A stretch of DNA of 64,000 nt, taken from NCBI GenBank assembly GCA_024336345.1, contig JANFOG010000016.1, positions 620,001 through 684,000 of the forward strand, written 5' to 3'. The notes under the pieces were generated by a model, which made no database searches, was not told the origin of the DNA, and was given only the letters and a program-made list of their open reading frames with translations. Numbering within the stretch: the stretch's first letter is position 1; every line of letters starts with the position of its first letter. Made by a program: the position numbers and the translations under genes. The stretch comes from Mariannaea sp. PMI_226 (Eukaryota; Ascomycota; Sordariomycetes; Hypocreales; Nectriaceae). Positions 23,616 through 35,650 of this stretch are shown here, piece by piece.

Positions 23616-25622
23616 GTTTGTGGAAGTAGGGTTAGATATTCGCAATTGGTAGCTTAAGATGGATGAATACGCTTGCCTCACGTTAGAGTAAGGGATTGAG
23701 CCAAACTTTTTGTGGGAGATTCCCAGAAGTGTTGATAGTTGTCGATGGTTGAAAATTATTGAGGTTCAGCACTCTTATCAGTGTGCTGCTTTATTCCGGA
23801 TCTGAGTAATGAGGAAAGGAAAGAAAGAAGAAGGAGATGTGGAACGAGGAGGACATAAATATATAAAAAACAGATCAATATTAACATGAATCATACATCA
23901 AGAAGGCGTTGATAGATTCTGAACTCCTCAGTTGTTCTATCAAATTATACCGGTTCTTGGACTTGTTGCGACACTGGAGTCTGTCTGGTCACTAGAATCA
24001 CTCTCCTCAAATTGGTGAGTTACACTAACATAACTGAATAAAGCAACTCATTACTGAGAATGGGAAGGAAAAAGGAATGTTCTTGACTGTTTTGAGGAAC
24101 GGAAACGGCAGAGTTGATGTCACAAACTTACCCTGATTTACAGTGTTCATGTTCTAGTCGCACTAAGGAAACACGAGGGCCTCGGTCCATCCAAACAATA
24201 ACGTACAAGCTGGTCGAGTTTCCCCGTGGAGTGTAGCGAGGACCAGCGCTTCTTCTGCTTCTAGGATACGGAGAGGTCCATTGGTGAGAGGCTTCGCAAA
24301 TTTTGTTCAATTTGTTGAGCGAGACCATGTAAGATCTCATAATCCTGCAACAAGGCATACCTTTGTTCCGTCCTAGGTGTACCAAGAACATCGAGTTCAG
24401 GAGCTCAGAGACTTTCCAAAGCTATTTCACCGGACACTACGGAAATGACGTCTTCAACCGATACAAGGTTTATTTGGAGGTGCAAAGCAAAAATGGATAA
24501 AAAGAATGTCAATGCTACGAGTTCCTGTCGTGGGACACCGGGCTTGCAAACAAGCAAGGTGAGAGTCAAGTCTTTGGGCATCAGGAAGAGCAGTAGATGG
24601 GAGGGGACGGCTCTGCTGGATCCTTAGTATGCAACATGCTAGAACCAAGCACGCATCTTTCTAGGCAGGGCTTTTTTGCACAATCATTTTCCAGCCACCC
24701 TGACTGACACCTAAAAGTGTCGTCTGGCATCCCGCGCCACTCTATTTCCTGGCTGCTCTAGGTTCATTCGAGATGTCAACCGAAGACAATAATACAAAGT
24801 TGATCTTCAACCCAACCCAAGTATCAATGAGAACACGCTTAACATGATCTACATTCAGCCAGCCGCTTAACCTCGTGCACACTTCAAATTTGTCGGCTTT
24901 ACTTCCGTCTTATCGGAGCCATCTCGAAGCATGCTTGCTGGGGCTCTGCAAACCGTCTCTGAGTGCAAGCAGGGCACGATGTCGTTTTGTCCCTTCTGAT
25001 TTATAGAAATACCGACGCTTCCGTAGCTAGAATGCTGGCTGGGTGATGTTGTCCACTTCTGTCATACGGAGGAAAGCTTGCAATCGTTGTCTGGTCACGA
25101 TGAGTGTCAGCTATGACCATGAAGTACTCAAGGTGGATACTTTCGTCCGCCACATGAATTGACTACAGTGTGTTTTGACCTTTACTAAATTGACAGGATC
25201 GAGGCCCTGTCAGCTTCAAGAAGCACGGCTGCCGTGCCGCAATAGTTGCAACGTCACTGTCCTCAACCTTTATCTTTGTCACTCGCCGGACCTGTCCGAG
25301 CGTGACGGATCCTGCTGCAAGGCCGCGGAGCCGTCTGGTATTTGTCACCTTTGGTAACATCACTGTTTTGACCTTGTGTCAGTATAGACCTTTCCTAATA
25401 GAGGTCTCGTGGACGAAGGAAGGGCCCTGCACTAATGCCTGTCTGCACGGAGAGGATTAGGAAATGATTACGGTTCTTCGGGTGCGAGATGCAAAAGGAT
25501 CAGATCGCCGTTTTATTTTTAATTTTTAACCGCGAGTAGCGTGGTGCTCATTGGGGTATAAAGATTTTGGCCCTGCCCTTCTTCACTGGCTTCACGGAGC
25601 TTCCAATGTCGAGTCTATCGTC
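23616..25622. other. 2 kb interval without a supportable gene
   Basis: Only short frames occur. One on the minus strand (24391-24128) reads like a possible exon (HQWTSPYPRSRRSAGPRYTP) but has no partner exon or known family. The sequence just before 25623 is the likely rhodopsin-domain gene promoter. Confidence 0.35.
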
Positions 25623-26973
25623 ATGTCTACAGATTTCCCAGGGCCTACCAATTCGGCAGAGTTGGTGACCGTTGCCATTATTCTCCCAGTTATAGCAACA
25701 ATACTGGCAGTATGGAGGATCGGGTTTCGTGCCCAGAAGAAGGTCCTCGGTTTATCAGACTGTTGCTTGGTCTTAGGTCTAGTAAGTGTGGTTGATTAAC
25801 TCGGAATAAAACCATTTATTAAGTGAGAATAATAATATATGCTAATGGCATTGCAGTGCCTGGCTCTGTGTCAACCTGGCCTCATTCTTGCTCGTAGGCA
25901 TTAACTCTAATGATCTTAAGTATATCTTATACCTGACTGTCCGTCTAGCATACTTCAAATGGGGTTATGGTCACCATCGAGCTGATCTGCCACCTGAAAT
26001 CCAGAATGCAACTATGCCTAAGCTAGTATGGCACATATACATCAATAAGGGATTTCTCAACCAAACTAATATATTTCAGTTATTTTGGCTAGACCAGGTC
26101 CTTTTTAAAGCTGCGGCCGGCTTTATCAAGCTGTCGATATCTGCTATCTACATAGGCGTCTTTCGCAATCCCGTCCTCCTGAGCATCAAGATTGTCCGGG
26201 CAGCGAATTTGGTCCTCATGGGAGTAATTATAATATATTACTTCAGTGCCACGTTAGTGTCAACCTTTCAGTGTCGCCCTATTCACAAAGCTTGGCAGGC
26301 GGCCGTACCCGGAGCCTGTATTGACAACGACCAATTCCGACTCGCAAATGGATATATCAACGTTCTCACCTCCATCGCACTTATTTCTTTGCCTTTCCCG
26401 GCTTTATTGACAATGGATCACCGGAGTAAAGAAATATGGCAGTTCCTTTTCCTAATAGCCCTAGGCGTCATGTAGGACCGACCTATTGCCACCTGAATAA
26501 CTGAGCATCGCTACTAATGACTTGATTACAGCCATACAGCGTGTGCTATCTGGCGCGTTGTCCTAATTCACAAACCAAATCCAGAAGCTGCAACAGATCC
26601 TCAATGTACGATCCTTTTGCGAAGTATCCTCGTGCTCAACTAACCATTCGAACTAGGGGCCAACACAACCCCTTATACTCTAGGCATAGTCGAGTTATTC
26701 GTCGGTATCATCGCTGCCACCATCATCGTCATGCGGCAATGCTTTCACAAGTTGGGCAAGACCGTCCATGAGTCGTTGACGAACTCATACTCAAGAACGA
26801 AGTTAAGATCACGGAGTATGCCTGCCACAATCCCTAATCAAGGGGCCGATGCCAATGGAGAGGATCGTCGGGAGATAGTAGTCACATCCGCTATTGAACT
26901 AGAGAGTCGGAGCGGGAGCACAGAGGACCTCTGGGTGTCCGAAGTTGGGCGCATTTACCATCCAGGGAAATAG
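25623..26973 (+). CDS. Fungal rhodopsin-domain integral membrane protein
   Basis: Five exons, 25623-25781, 25857-25893, 25949-26471, 26532-26605 and 26657-26973; 369 aa. The 37-nt second exon is required: it gives LGL-CLALCQPGLILA-PYFKWGYGHH and keeps frame where a two-exon reading fails. The protein has seven predicted spans and the marks of the fungal rhodopsin domain family (PTH11/SAT4-like): an early FRAQKKVLGLSD, YFKWGYGHHRADLPPE, KLSISAIYIGVF, FQCRPIHKAW, CIDNDQFRLANGYINVL, and WANTTPYTLGIVELFVGI near TM7. No CFEM domain is attached. The C-terminal tail is polar and Ser/Glu-rich. Members are poorly understood plasma-membrane proteins, some suspected receptors. Start: the upstream frame begins with TTG, so ATG 25623 is chosen. 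Confidence 0.87.
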
Positions 26974-28347
26974 GACAAGAAAGTTAATGGATTGAGTATA
27001 TTTACTACTTCATACAATTGCCCGGTAGGAAAAATTGCACATAAGCCCTGGATAATAATAGAATCGCAAAAAGGAAGAATCAAGTAAGAAGTATATAAAT
27101 CATCTATAATTTATCTCAAAATAAGAGCCAGGAGTATAATTCATACTTCTAGAACGAAGAGGCAAACGAAAAGTCGTTGGTATGCAAATGTCCTCTGCCA
27201 AGACTTCTGCTATCACAGTTGGAACGTGTTGACGTTCCCACCTTGACCTCTCCGAGTGAAATTCGGATTGATTGGCTGATTAGCGCATTTTGATGATTAC
27301 CCAGGGCTCTTTTGATCTTCTACGTCTCTTGTCACTTGCATGCCTAGACTCACCGCCTCTTCCAAACGGTATGAAAGGCATCTGAGGGAGATAGACTTTT
27401 AACGGCTGTAGAAAAAAAAGGTGTGGTTAGCAGTAAAATATTAGGTCTTTGCGGACATCTATGGAAGAGGGGACACTGCCTGATCAGTTGACGCATGCAA
27501 ATATCTTACCATTCAATGAACATACAGACTTGCTATCCCTTTACTTATCCAAGAGAATCGTTTACAATGTATTATTATTTATCATAATGTTTTAGAGTCT
27601 ACATAAGCAAATAGTCCCTAAGGTAGGACACTCAAGCGTAAGGTACATGACTGGGAATGCTGGAGTGTCCTTGAATGAAGCCGAAAATCGCAAATTTTAA
27701 CGCATAGCCGTTTGACAACTGGATGGGGGCTACCGATTTTTCTTGTCTCGCCGATTGAAGTTCATACCCTGTACAAGCTGACGCTCGCATCTAAGCCTAT
27801 ACCAACTGAGCTCACCGGTTACCTTCTAGATGGTTGCCATATATCTAATATCTGGGATGATAATAACTCTTCGTACGACCAAAGTTTGTACAAGGAGCCA
27901 GTCCAAGTACGTCCGTCTATATCCATAATGGTTATAATTGGTGCCAGCTGAATGTTCAAGAGACATCTTAGCCTGACTAGATCATCCTGGAAACCCTACC
28001 ATCCGTTGGGCTACTGAAGAACAAGAGCTCAGCGCTAAGCTGTCTGATTGGCTGAGCGGAGATGCGAAGGGAAGAGCTTGATGCATCTCCGACATGCACA
28101 GCTTGTCCATCTCTCTGTATTGGGAAGCGGCAAGGAAAATTTTCAAGGAGGTACCCTTTATCCCGCGCGGTACAGCCACTTTTCATGAGCTAATACAGCA
28201 AGTTGTTACGGTATTAGTTGAGGTTGACAAATATTGTTGACACCTTTGTAATTGATATCGCTGGAGAGCCTTGTGTTGCATTTCATTTCATCCACTACAC
28301 AATTGATACGCCGACCTAGGGTAGCAATCCGTCAAAGCCTCTCCAAA
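26974..28347. other. AT-rich interval, no gene seen
   Basis: No frame is convincing. The DNA is AT-rich, with many stops. The last few hundred bases before 28348 would be the former promoter of the decayed oxidoreductase. Confidence 0.35.
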
Positions 28348-29484
28348 ATGAAGGCCATTGCCACCTTAGTTGCAGATGTGGCGGAAGCTCCTCTCATTTG
28401 TCAAATTATGTGCACCACGGTTCTCAAGAGCAGAGACTACAGAATGATTGTAATGGGCCCGTCCATTCACTTCCACTGGCCTCTTGTCATACCACGAGCT
28501 ATTGTATCTGGTCAAATGCCCAACTAGAAAGTCATGTACCCTCTAGAGCTGACCTTCAGTGAATACCCTAAGAACAAGTTCGAATTTGTTCTGGGAAGCG
28601 CGAGTATGCTTGACCCTGACAGAAACACCCTACTGAAGGTACAGCCAGTAGTCTTTCATATCACATTCTGTTCATAGCAACGGGTGCTTCTGCCAAGGAT
28701 GAGATGCCATAGAAATTGGTCGACATTGCTGCTGACACTTTTGATCTTATTGATACATTACAGAAATAGGCTGAGAGTGCCAGCGCAGTCGTTGTTGCGG
28801 GAGGTGGCTTGACTGGTGCTGAGACAGTGGGGGAAATTTGCTACCAGTGCGACAGAAATAGCGAAAAGTAGATATTCTTCATTTTCAATGACGACTTGTC
28901 GCTCTCGCCAGCAGTCATGGGCAGTGTAAGAAAGCAAAAACAGGTCGAACTGAAGAAAATGAATGTCATGGCCGTTCCCAGGACTAATCTGTAGAGTGAC
29001 AAAGGTCACGACTCTGGGCAGAGACACCGTCCTAGAACTATGACATATCGATGGCACCAGTAGGAAACTCACCACGCAAGCCTTTCTTCCAACTACTGGT
29101 ATGACGCCAAACACGCCCTTTGAACCTACAGGAATGCTCGACAGCAATGGATACATGAAGCGGACATCGTTCCTGAAAGCGGTCGGCTATCACGACATTT
29201 TCGTCGTTGGCGATGCTGGAAACCATGAAGATAATCGAGGCTTGGTCGCCGCTACACAGGCTGACCAACTTATCAAGCTGCTTCCTGGGTACTTTAATGG
29301 CGGTGCTTTTGACCTAAATACAAGGCCAACAACAAGCCGATGTACGGTATTACACTTGGTCAAAGCAGGGGAACTGGGCAGTCGGGCAACTTCAAAACCC
29401 CTAGCTTGGTTATTTAGTTGGCCAAAGGCCGCTGCTTGGGAACGGTCAAAGCTGCTGCTATCGCGGCTAGCATTTGAGAAGTAA
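28348..29484 (+). pseudogene. Decayed AIF/AMID-like FAD/NAD-binding oxidoreductase
   Basis: The reading is that of an AIF-type pyridine nucleotide-disulphide oxidoreductase: MKAIATLVADVAEAPL at the Rossmann start, PSIHFHWPLVIPRAI, FEFVLGSASMLDPDRN, then after a likely intron ATGASAKDEMP, a second Rossmann AVVVAGGGLTGAETVGE, GMLDSNGYMKRT, HDIFVVGDAGNHED, and a C-terminal MYGITLGQSRGTGQSGNFKT. The frame is broken: TAG after GQMPN, TAG or TGA at several later points, a frameshift near 28960-29060, and TAG where the family has Trp near the end (VI-stop-LAKGRCLG). Many breaks are consistent with C-to-T or G-to-A change (TGG to TAG, CGA to TGA). It was once a flavoprotein of electron transfer or cell-death type. 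It is described as found and is clearly inactive. Confidence 0.82.
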
Positions 29485-32069
29485 GATTGCATTATGGGAA
29501 ATGAAGCAGGGGGTAAACAAGCCATGGCTGATGTATAGGGCGAGATTCTAGCCCTTTGTTAGTTTAAATACTGACTAAAATCTCACTGAATTTTACACGG
29601 TGCTTAATGATCGGCGATCACTGTGAATCCTCCAGCGTAGACTAGTCTAACTCTTATCCAGGTACACTTTCGCCACTTCCGAATTCCTTCTTTCGTTCTT
29701 CGCCAACGGCTATTTTCAGGCAACAGGCGGGATGCTGGTTTTCCCTAGTACTCCCTTGAATATGCCTAGAGTCAGTCTATCGTTGGTACATAGCCGTTAC
29801 ATACTCTGCCACTCGAGAACGCGACACATCTGACGCAGAATGGTCTACGTCCGTCACATTAACTCGTCGTACCCTTCAAATCTGCAGTGCTCTCAAGGGG
29901 GTCGCATCAACGACAGCATCTGTTACGCATTGGGAAAACCAGACACATACCATCTAGACTTGGGTGCGCTATGTGGAAAATCTTCAGATGGTTACTAGGT
30001 CACCTAGGTTTTCAAACTTTATCCATGTATATTGAATGAAGTAAACACAGAATTAGTTGTGTGCGGATCAATGTTCGTAGTCGGCGCGAATAAATGCTCA
30101 GTCAAAAAGTCTAAGGGATTTGACAAAGCTGCGTCCAATTGTACCACTTGACTGTGTGCATTCTTTGGACCGGGATAATAACTCCGACCCCTGACCTTGA
30201 AGTTTCCTGAAGTAATTTCAAGCCTGGTAAGTTAGTTATCTAGGCCACGCATGAAACAGTGGAGAGAGATCGACGAGTGGACAGAGTGAAGGGCGGCCGG
30301 CAGAGCTCCTGGACTAATTATACGGTCCGTGAATTAGCTTCAATATACTCGGTGAGTTGAAATGGAGTACACTGGAACGGTTTTACTGGCATTCCAGTTA
30401 GTGTATCTATCGCGGTGTTCCAAGCTTTAGAGAAAGGGTGACTTAGGTCTGGTAACCTGAATGAAATGTTGGACAAAGGACCGTTCACAGGGACCTAATT
30501 TCGAAGACGTCCACGTTGGCAATCAGGGCCATTCTGCGCTAAAGGTCTACAGGTGACATGAATCGAAGATGATGATGCCGCATAGCCGGTTCTCTAGTAC
30601 GCCAGTGTTGGATATGAAATATGAATAATCTTTTGGCCTTGAATTTAATAGAGATTACAATACGAAGAGTGGAAGACCTTTAGCTCAACTACTCCGTATA
30701 GGGTTTTTAATCTGATACTTTTTGTCCTGGTTGGAATGGACAGGCCCAGCAATGCAAATAATAAACAGAACCCTCATCCGCGATGGAGAGGAAAGGGCAC
30801 AGGAGGGGGGAGATAGTACAAATTTCCAGGCCGTAGGGTAACTAAACACTCACCAAATTCAAGTACCTTATTAATCGGCATCCTGAAGCTATTTGATGCG
30901 TACCGTAGACATATTTGAATAGGCAAAACAACGTAGCAGTAGCATCGCCTACCGCTTGTGTAAACTGGATGCCATGGCAGCATTGGTTACCTGGAGTCTA
31001 CGTAAATATTGGTCTGCGGGATGTCTTTACATGCACTCTTAGGAAGCAGCAGATAGGAATGGAATCATTCTTCTTTCACACCATCGCTGTGAATCTATGC
31101 TAGGATACATCCAATGTTAACCCGGCCGAAAATTGCCGACACCGAACCGATTGCAGCCGCTAAATCATACGAATGAGGAGTACTGTAAGTCGGTTAGCAA
31201 ATGCCGGAATGACACCTCTTAGGCTGAAAGATCAAGGAGATCAATGTGTATACGGCGTATGCAGCAGGTAATTATTCTAGCATCAAAAGACTTAGCGTGT
31301 TTACAACTATTTGCGATGTTGGTGAGCTTAGCCCCAAAAAAATGCGATTGCTGCCGAGTTGTGGAATTCTCACATAGTGTACACATCGCCAGCATGCCCT
31401 GTAGCAAGGTCGTATTGTACGATATTGATCTACACAGTAGTTCTGGTACAGAAAACAGACCCGCTCATATGCCTGATTGATGAAAAAGTGGTGTTTGCAA
31501 TCTGCGGGAACCAAATTTAATTACCAGCATGGGTGGACGAGCCTTGCAGATCTACATACGTTGTACATTCTCAACCCCGTATGGGGCCAATAGTAGGCAA
31601 GCGTCCGCAGTTGGCCTGTGTTTCGACACCCTTCCCCCACGTTTCAAGGTCTCATGTTAGTAGTTGTTTCAGTAGGACCTCAGTACGCAGTAAGCGGCCT
31701 CTTGCTAACGTTTCAACAATGCTTCCAATTAACATCTCGGCATACCTGGGCGTATATTGCATCTCCTTCTATCGAAGAAACAGGGGGAATAGAGGGTCAG
31801 GCCTACGGTTTCAAAAAGACCATATCCTCTGCTAGAATACATCGTATCTATAAAAGACGGGCCTTGACAGATCAGGACTCGGCTTGCATCTTTCTTTTTA
31901 TTCACAGTGATCATTCGCTCTTTCTTTTTGACAGTGGTATTTGCCATTATACATTCCTTTCAGCTTAACCGTTCTTTTATTCACTTCATTCATTCGTTTG
32001 TAGTTGATCTACACTCACACCATTTACATTGAAACAACAAATCTGATCTCGTCACAAGAAAAAAGAAAA
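29485..32069. other. 2.6 kb AT-rich interval before the AA14-like gene
   Basis: No gene recognised. The first 150 bases (around 29560-29620) resemble sequence near 34085-34130, extending the duplicated block found around the two oxidoreductase relics. Short frames at 31500-31970 overlap the promoter of the next gene and show no family. Confidence 0.35.
31849..31856 (+). promoter_or_regulatory. TATA box of the AA14-like gene
   Basis: TATAAAAG lies 221 bases before the ATG at 32070. A start of transcription about 30 bases on would give a leader of roughly 190 bases. The match is perfect to consensus and the spacing suits a regulated secreted-protein gene. Confidence 0.5.
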
Positions 32070-33430
32070 ATGCGCCAATCATCTTTCATCGAGAAGCTGT
32101 TGACAGCTAGTGCCGTGTGCATTCCGTTGGCCTCAGCCCATCTTGCCGCTTACACCGATGGCATGTTCTGTCCTGAGGTAAGTTGCATACTGTTAATCTT
32201 GTTCCATTGTTTCTACTCATAGAGTACCGAACCAGAAACTAACAAATTGTAGAACAAATACACGGGACCACTTACCAACTTTACTGACCCTGGTCGTATG
32301 GTCTTCGAGCCTCTCGTCGGTCTTGACTTTGATAGCTGGTATGCACACAAACACATTGCATTGCATATTGGCCTCGTAACGATACCGGCGCTAATCGAAA
32401 ACGTCTTCCAGGTTTCTATCCAAAGGTCGCAACTGCCATCTGGCAGAGCCTACTGGTGTTTGGGAGATCACAGCTAACTCGCAAATCACCATTCCCTGGG
32501 CCGACTGGGCCAATTCAACTGGCTTCTACGCCGATGGCAAGGAAGAAAATGAGCGTCCCATCCCTTACTCAGTAACCAACCCGGAGGTGATCGCCCAGGG
32601 GCTTGGGAGCAGTTCGGGGGGCTTGAACTCGCCCAACATGCACTGTGCCAACAAGTCCACTGCGGCTGGAACTGCCATTGCCGTCTCCTATGTCGACAAC
32701 ATCTGGGATGTGACTATGGACAACTTGGTTGTTGTCTCAATTGCGTCCGAGACCCCCTTTGAGCGCCTAGCGAACTACGAGATCCCTGATCTTGCCGCGT
32801 GTGAATCCTGCATTTGCGTGACTGGGTTGGTGCCGGCCCTTCAAAGCCTTTTTCTCTCATGTATTTTGGACTGACAAACCGTAATTTAGATGGGTTCCAA
32901 GTGGATACGGCCAGCAGAACATGTACATGGCCGCGCACAAATGTCGCATCATCAACGCCAAGGGCGGCAAGAAACCCAAGACTCCTAGCGTCGTCCCCGG
33001 TCCTGGCGTTGTCGGCCCCAAACAGATGATTGGAGCTTTCCAGAAGACAGGGAACAACATCGAGTGGACAGCACATATCGGCCAGAAGGTTCCCACTTAT
33101 TCCCCTAGTATGGGTTATATGCCCGGTAAGCTTTGATTACGTTGCTCCCCCCCTTCAAGTCAGGCCACTAGCTAACCAGGGTTCGTCTTGAATATAGAGG
33201 CCCAAACGGACATTTTCGGCGATCAGCCCGACAAGTCATCGCAATCCGTGTCTGTTGCTGCTGCGAGCATTTCTTCCACTGCCACACACGCTGCCACACA
33301 CACTGCCACACAAACTGCCACACACACTGCCCCTGCTAGCACTAAGACTAGCGCCAAAGGTGCAAAATGTACTTCTAAGAGAGGCCACCGGGCTCACAAG
33401 CATGCCGGACACCATCGTCGAAGACTCTAA
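32070..33430 (+). CDS. AA14-like lytic polysaccharide monooxygenase, secreted
   Basis: Five exons: 32070-32177, 32253-32338, 32412-32825, 32890-33125 and about 33198-33430; 358 aa. Residues 1-23 are a signal peptide ending in ASA, so the mature protein begins with His24 (HLAAYTDGMFC), as copper oxygenases require. A second His (142, NSPNMHC) and a Tyr (215, QQNMYM) sit where the AA14 histidine brace and axial Tyr fall. Other family marks: STAAGTAIAVSY, VTMDNLVV, CICVTGWVPSGYG, GPKQMIG and TGNNIEW. Known AA14 enzymes are copper oxidases reported to act on xylan, mostly from wood-decay fungi. The C terminus carries a Thr/Ala/His tandem repeat and a basic His/Arg tail. The final acceptor could instead be at 33180, adding a few residues. 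Activity is inferred; the family call rests on motifs. Confidence 0.72.
33285..33335 (+). repeat. 12-bp tandem repeat coding Thr-Ala-x-His units
   Basis: Four imperfect units of the form ACTGCCACACAC run inside the last AA14-like exon and encode a THTATQTATHTA-type linker. In-frame length variation is likely between strains. Confidence 0.7.
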
Positions 33431-33694
33431 ATGCAATAGGAATAGATGTCCCTTATGTATCAGCGGGATAGGCCATACTTTTTTACTAAAGGATGTAATG
33501 GGGATAACGGCCTGACGCGATCCAGGAAGTCGTCTGGTGAGACGAGAAAAGATTTACCTTCAAAGTATTTTATTCTAAAACTGGCATGACAGTTGAGTTC
33601 ATGTCTTACTTTATCAAAGTTGCAATTTACGGATGTTCACAGCATCTCAATCTCCATTTGATATCAGAGAGTAGCACTCTATGTTAATTCTCCT

Positions 33695-33905
33695 TCAGGA
33701 CGCCATGAAGAAAATAGAGCCTTACCCTCCCTCGCAAATGCTGAGTATATCATCAAGGTGCGTATCAGGTACCTTGATAACGGCAACTTGACCAACTACA
33801 AGGCAAACAATCAGCTACTGTACGGTATTCTCATAGTTAGGGTAGGGGAAGCGGCGTAGTAGGCAACTTTAAAAACATCATCGTTTCATTTGGTTAGCTA
33901 AATGC
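33695..33905 (+). pseudogene. Relic of an AIF-like oxidoreductase C terminus
   Basis: This stretch aligns by eye with 29215-29415 of the decayed oxidoreductase: CCATGAAGAAAATAGAGCC versus CCATGAAGATAATCGAGGC, then TATCATCAAG, GGTACCTT-GATAACGGC, ACAAGGCAAACAA, and TGTACGGTATT with the following GGCAACTT block. The reading KANNQLLYGI matches KANNKPMYGI before stops and a frameshift. Only the 3' quarter is visible. It is more decayed than the copy at 28.3 kb and in the same orientation, so the two flank the AA14-like gene. Confidence 0.7.
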
Positions 33906-35650
33906 TTCTTTTTAAATCCCTTTTTAGGAATAGATAAAGCCATTAACTACCATAGCTAAAACGTGAATATTGATAGTATTTAACATGATTACAAAACAAA
34001 AATTGAAAGAAGGGTCAAGTAAGCTATAATATCTCGATGCTAGTGATCCTTCTATATAAAGTGAATTCTAACTGCTTTATTTAGTTAATCACTTACTAAA
34101 ATCCTACTGGATTTACAGGGGGTGTTAATACACAGCGAGACCTTTTGGAACGGTAGGTACGGACTCCTTAGACATGAAAGCAAGCCATTTATCCTTCTCC
34201 ATAGTTCTAAATATCAGAGCAGTTGATTCAATAACCTTCCTTGGGCGACGAGGTTAGCTCGCCAATCTTTTCACCAATCCAAGAATGAACAATAGTAAAA
34301 GTATGAAGTGAGGGCAGCGAACATTTAAAGGGGACCACGGCCCAGACGTATTGAAAATAAACATGTTAATACGTAACCAAAGGGGAAATGGTAGCTACTT
34401 AGCCAAATGTCAGACACCTGCCGTCATCAATTCCGGTATTGTATGGTGAGGGAGGTCAGTGCTTCGGACTGGGGGCGACCAAAGTATCAACTTGGCTTGT
34501 CATGCATACGCCCTTTGATCAATATCGGTGAGGCACATGTCATGCTTCACGTGCTTTCCGAGGCCATTGGAGGGAAAGGTGTCCACAGAAGTAGCCTCTT
34601 ACTACGGCTACCAAGTTATTACGAGGCAAAGTCAGAGAGAAGTTTTCTCGGACCCAGTTCGGGGAGCTCGGGATTGACGGCAGGGGCCGTCAAAACATAA
34701 GACATCCGAAGCTATGTCATAAATGGATTTGTCGTCGATACGTAATGGCTCGCATGTACGTAATCTCGATTGCTTGGTTACTTTCGAGGTATGATTGACG
34801 TTAGGATCAGTTCAGACCGGCCTCCAGCGTTTTGAATGATTACCCTTTCTACAACTTACCATTCTGATCCTGCGTGTAATATAGATTACTCTAGTGAATA
34901 TGCATCAGCCATGTGCGTGTATTAATAAGAATACACGCAACAGATGTGCCATAGTTGTCATTAGACACCCCAGTCCCCAACTACCATGTACACATTACCA
35001 GAGTCCGTGCAATAGCTTCGCATATCTCCAACCAAACCCCCAACCTCCCCAAAAAAGAAAACAAAGAAAGAGAAAAAAAAAAAGGGAAGAAAATAACCAG
35101 GCCATGCAATCGAAGGGCCATGGCTCGACGCATAACTGTTCCGCTCACTCCGTCTATCCATAACACCGTCTGCAGGTAGCTAAAAGATGATACGGCAGCA
35201 AGTGAGGTTACAAGGGAGCTATGAGGTCTCATCCGAGTTGAACTACCGAGTGACAGGAGGTCCACATCCGAGAAAGGTGGATACTACTCTACGTCGTTTG
35301 AGAACCCTCTAATTGCTTATCGCTTTCCACCATTGATGTCGAGACGCCATCGAGCTGAGACGTCCCCGGTGGGGGGGCGAGTAGTATCGTGCCGAGAGGA
35401 ACAGTGACGCACAGGCTCACGTCATTGCTGTATGCTTCAATAATTTTGCACTCACATTGAATAGTAATCAGATGTTGCTTCTACCAGAAATTCAATTGGA
35501 ATCCAATCCAATCCTTGAACCTAGTTTGGATGGTGTACCGGTATATAAGTAACGCTTCTGCCTTCGTGCTTGCTCTTCCAAAAATTCCTTTACTGCACTT
35601 AAAACAATTCTTCAAACATCAATCATTGATCTACAATCCAATCCAGAGCC
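33906..35650. other. AT-rich interval, no gene seen
   Basis: Frames up to about 97 codons occur (34407-34700), without known similarity. Bases near 34085-34130 resemble 29560-29620. The purine-rich run at 35050-35095 is simple sequence. Confidence 0.35.
35542..35549 (+). promoter_or_regulatory. TATA box of the SnoaL-like gene
   Basis: TATATAAG lies 109 bases before the ATG at 35651, a normal fungal core promoter spacing. The leader after it is C/A/T-rich (CATCAATCATTG), as in many expressed fungal genes. Confidence 0.5.

Noticed and set aside
25782..25948. Frameshift making the rhodopsin-domain gene a pseudogene
   Set aside because: A 37-nt exon and a second short intron with proper splice sites restore the frame.
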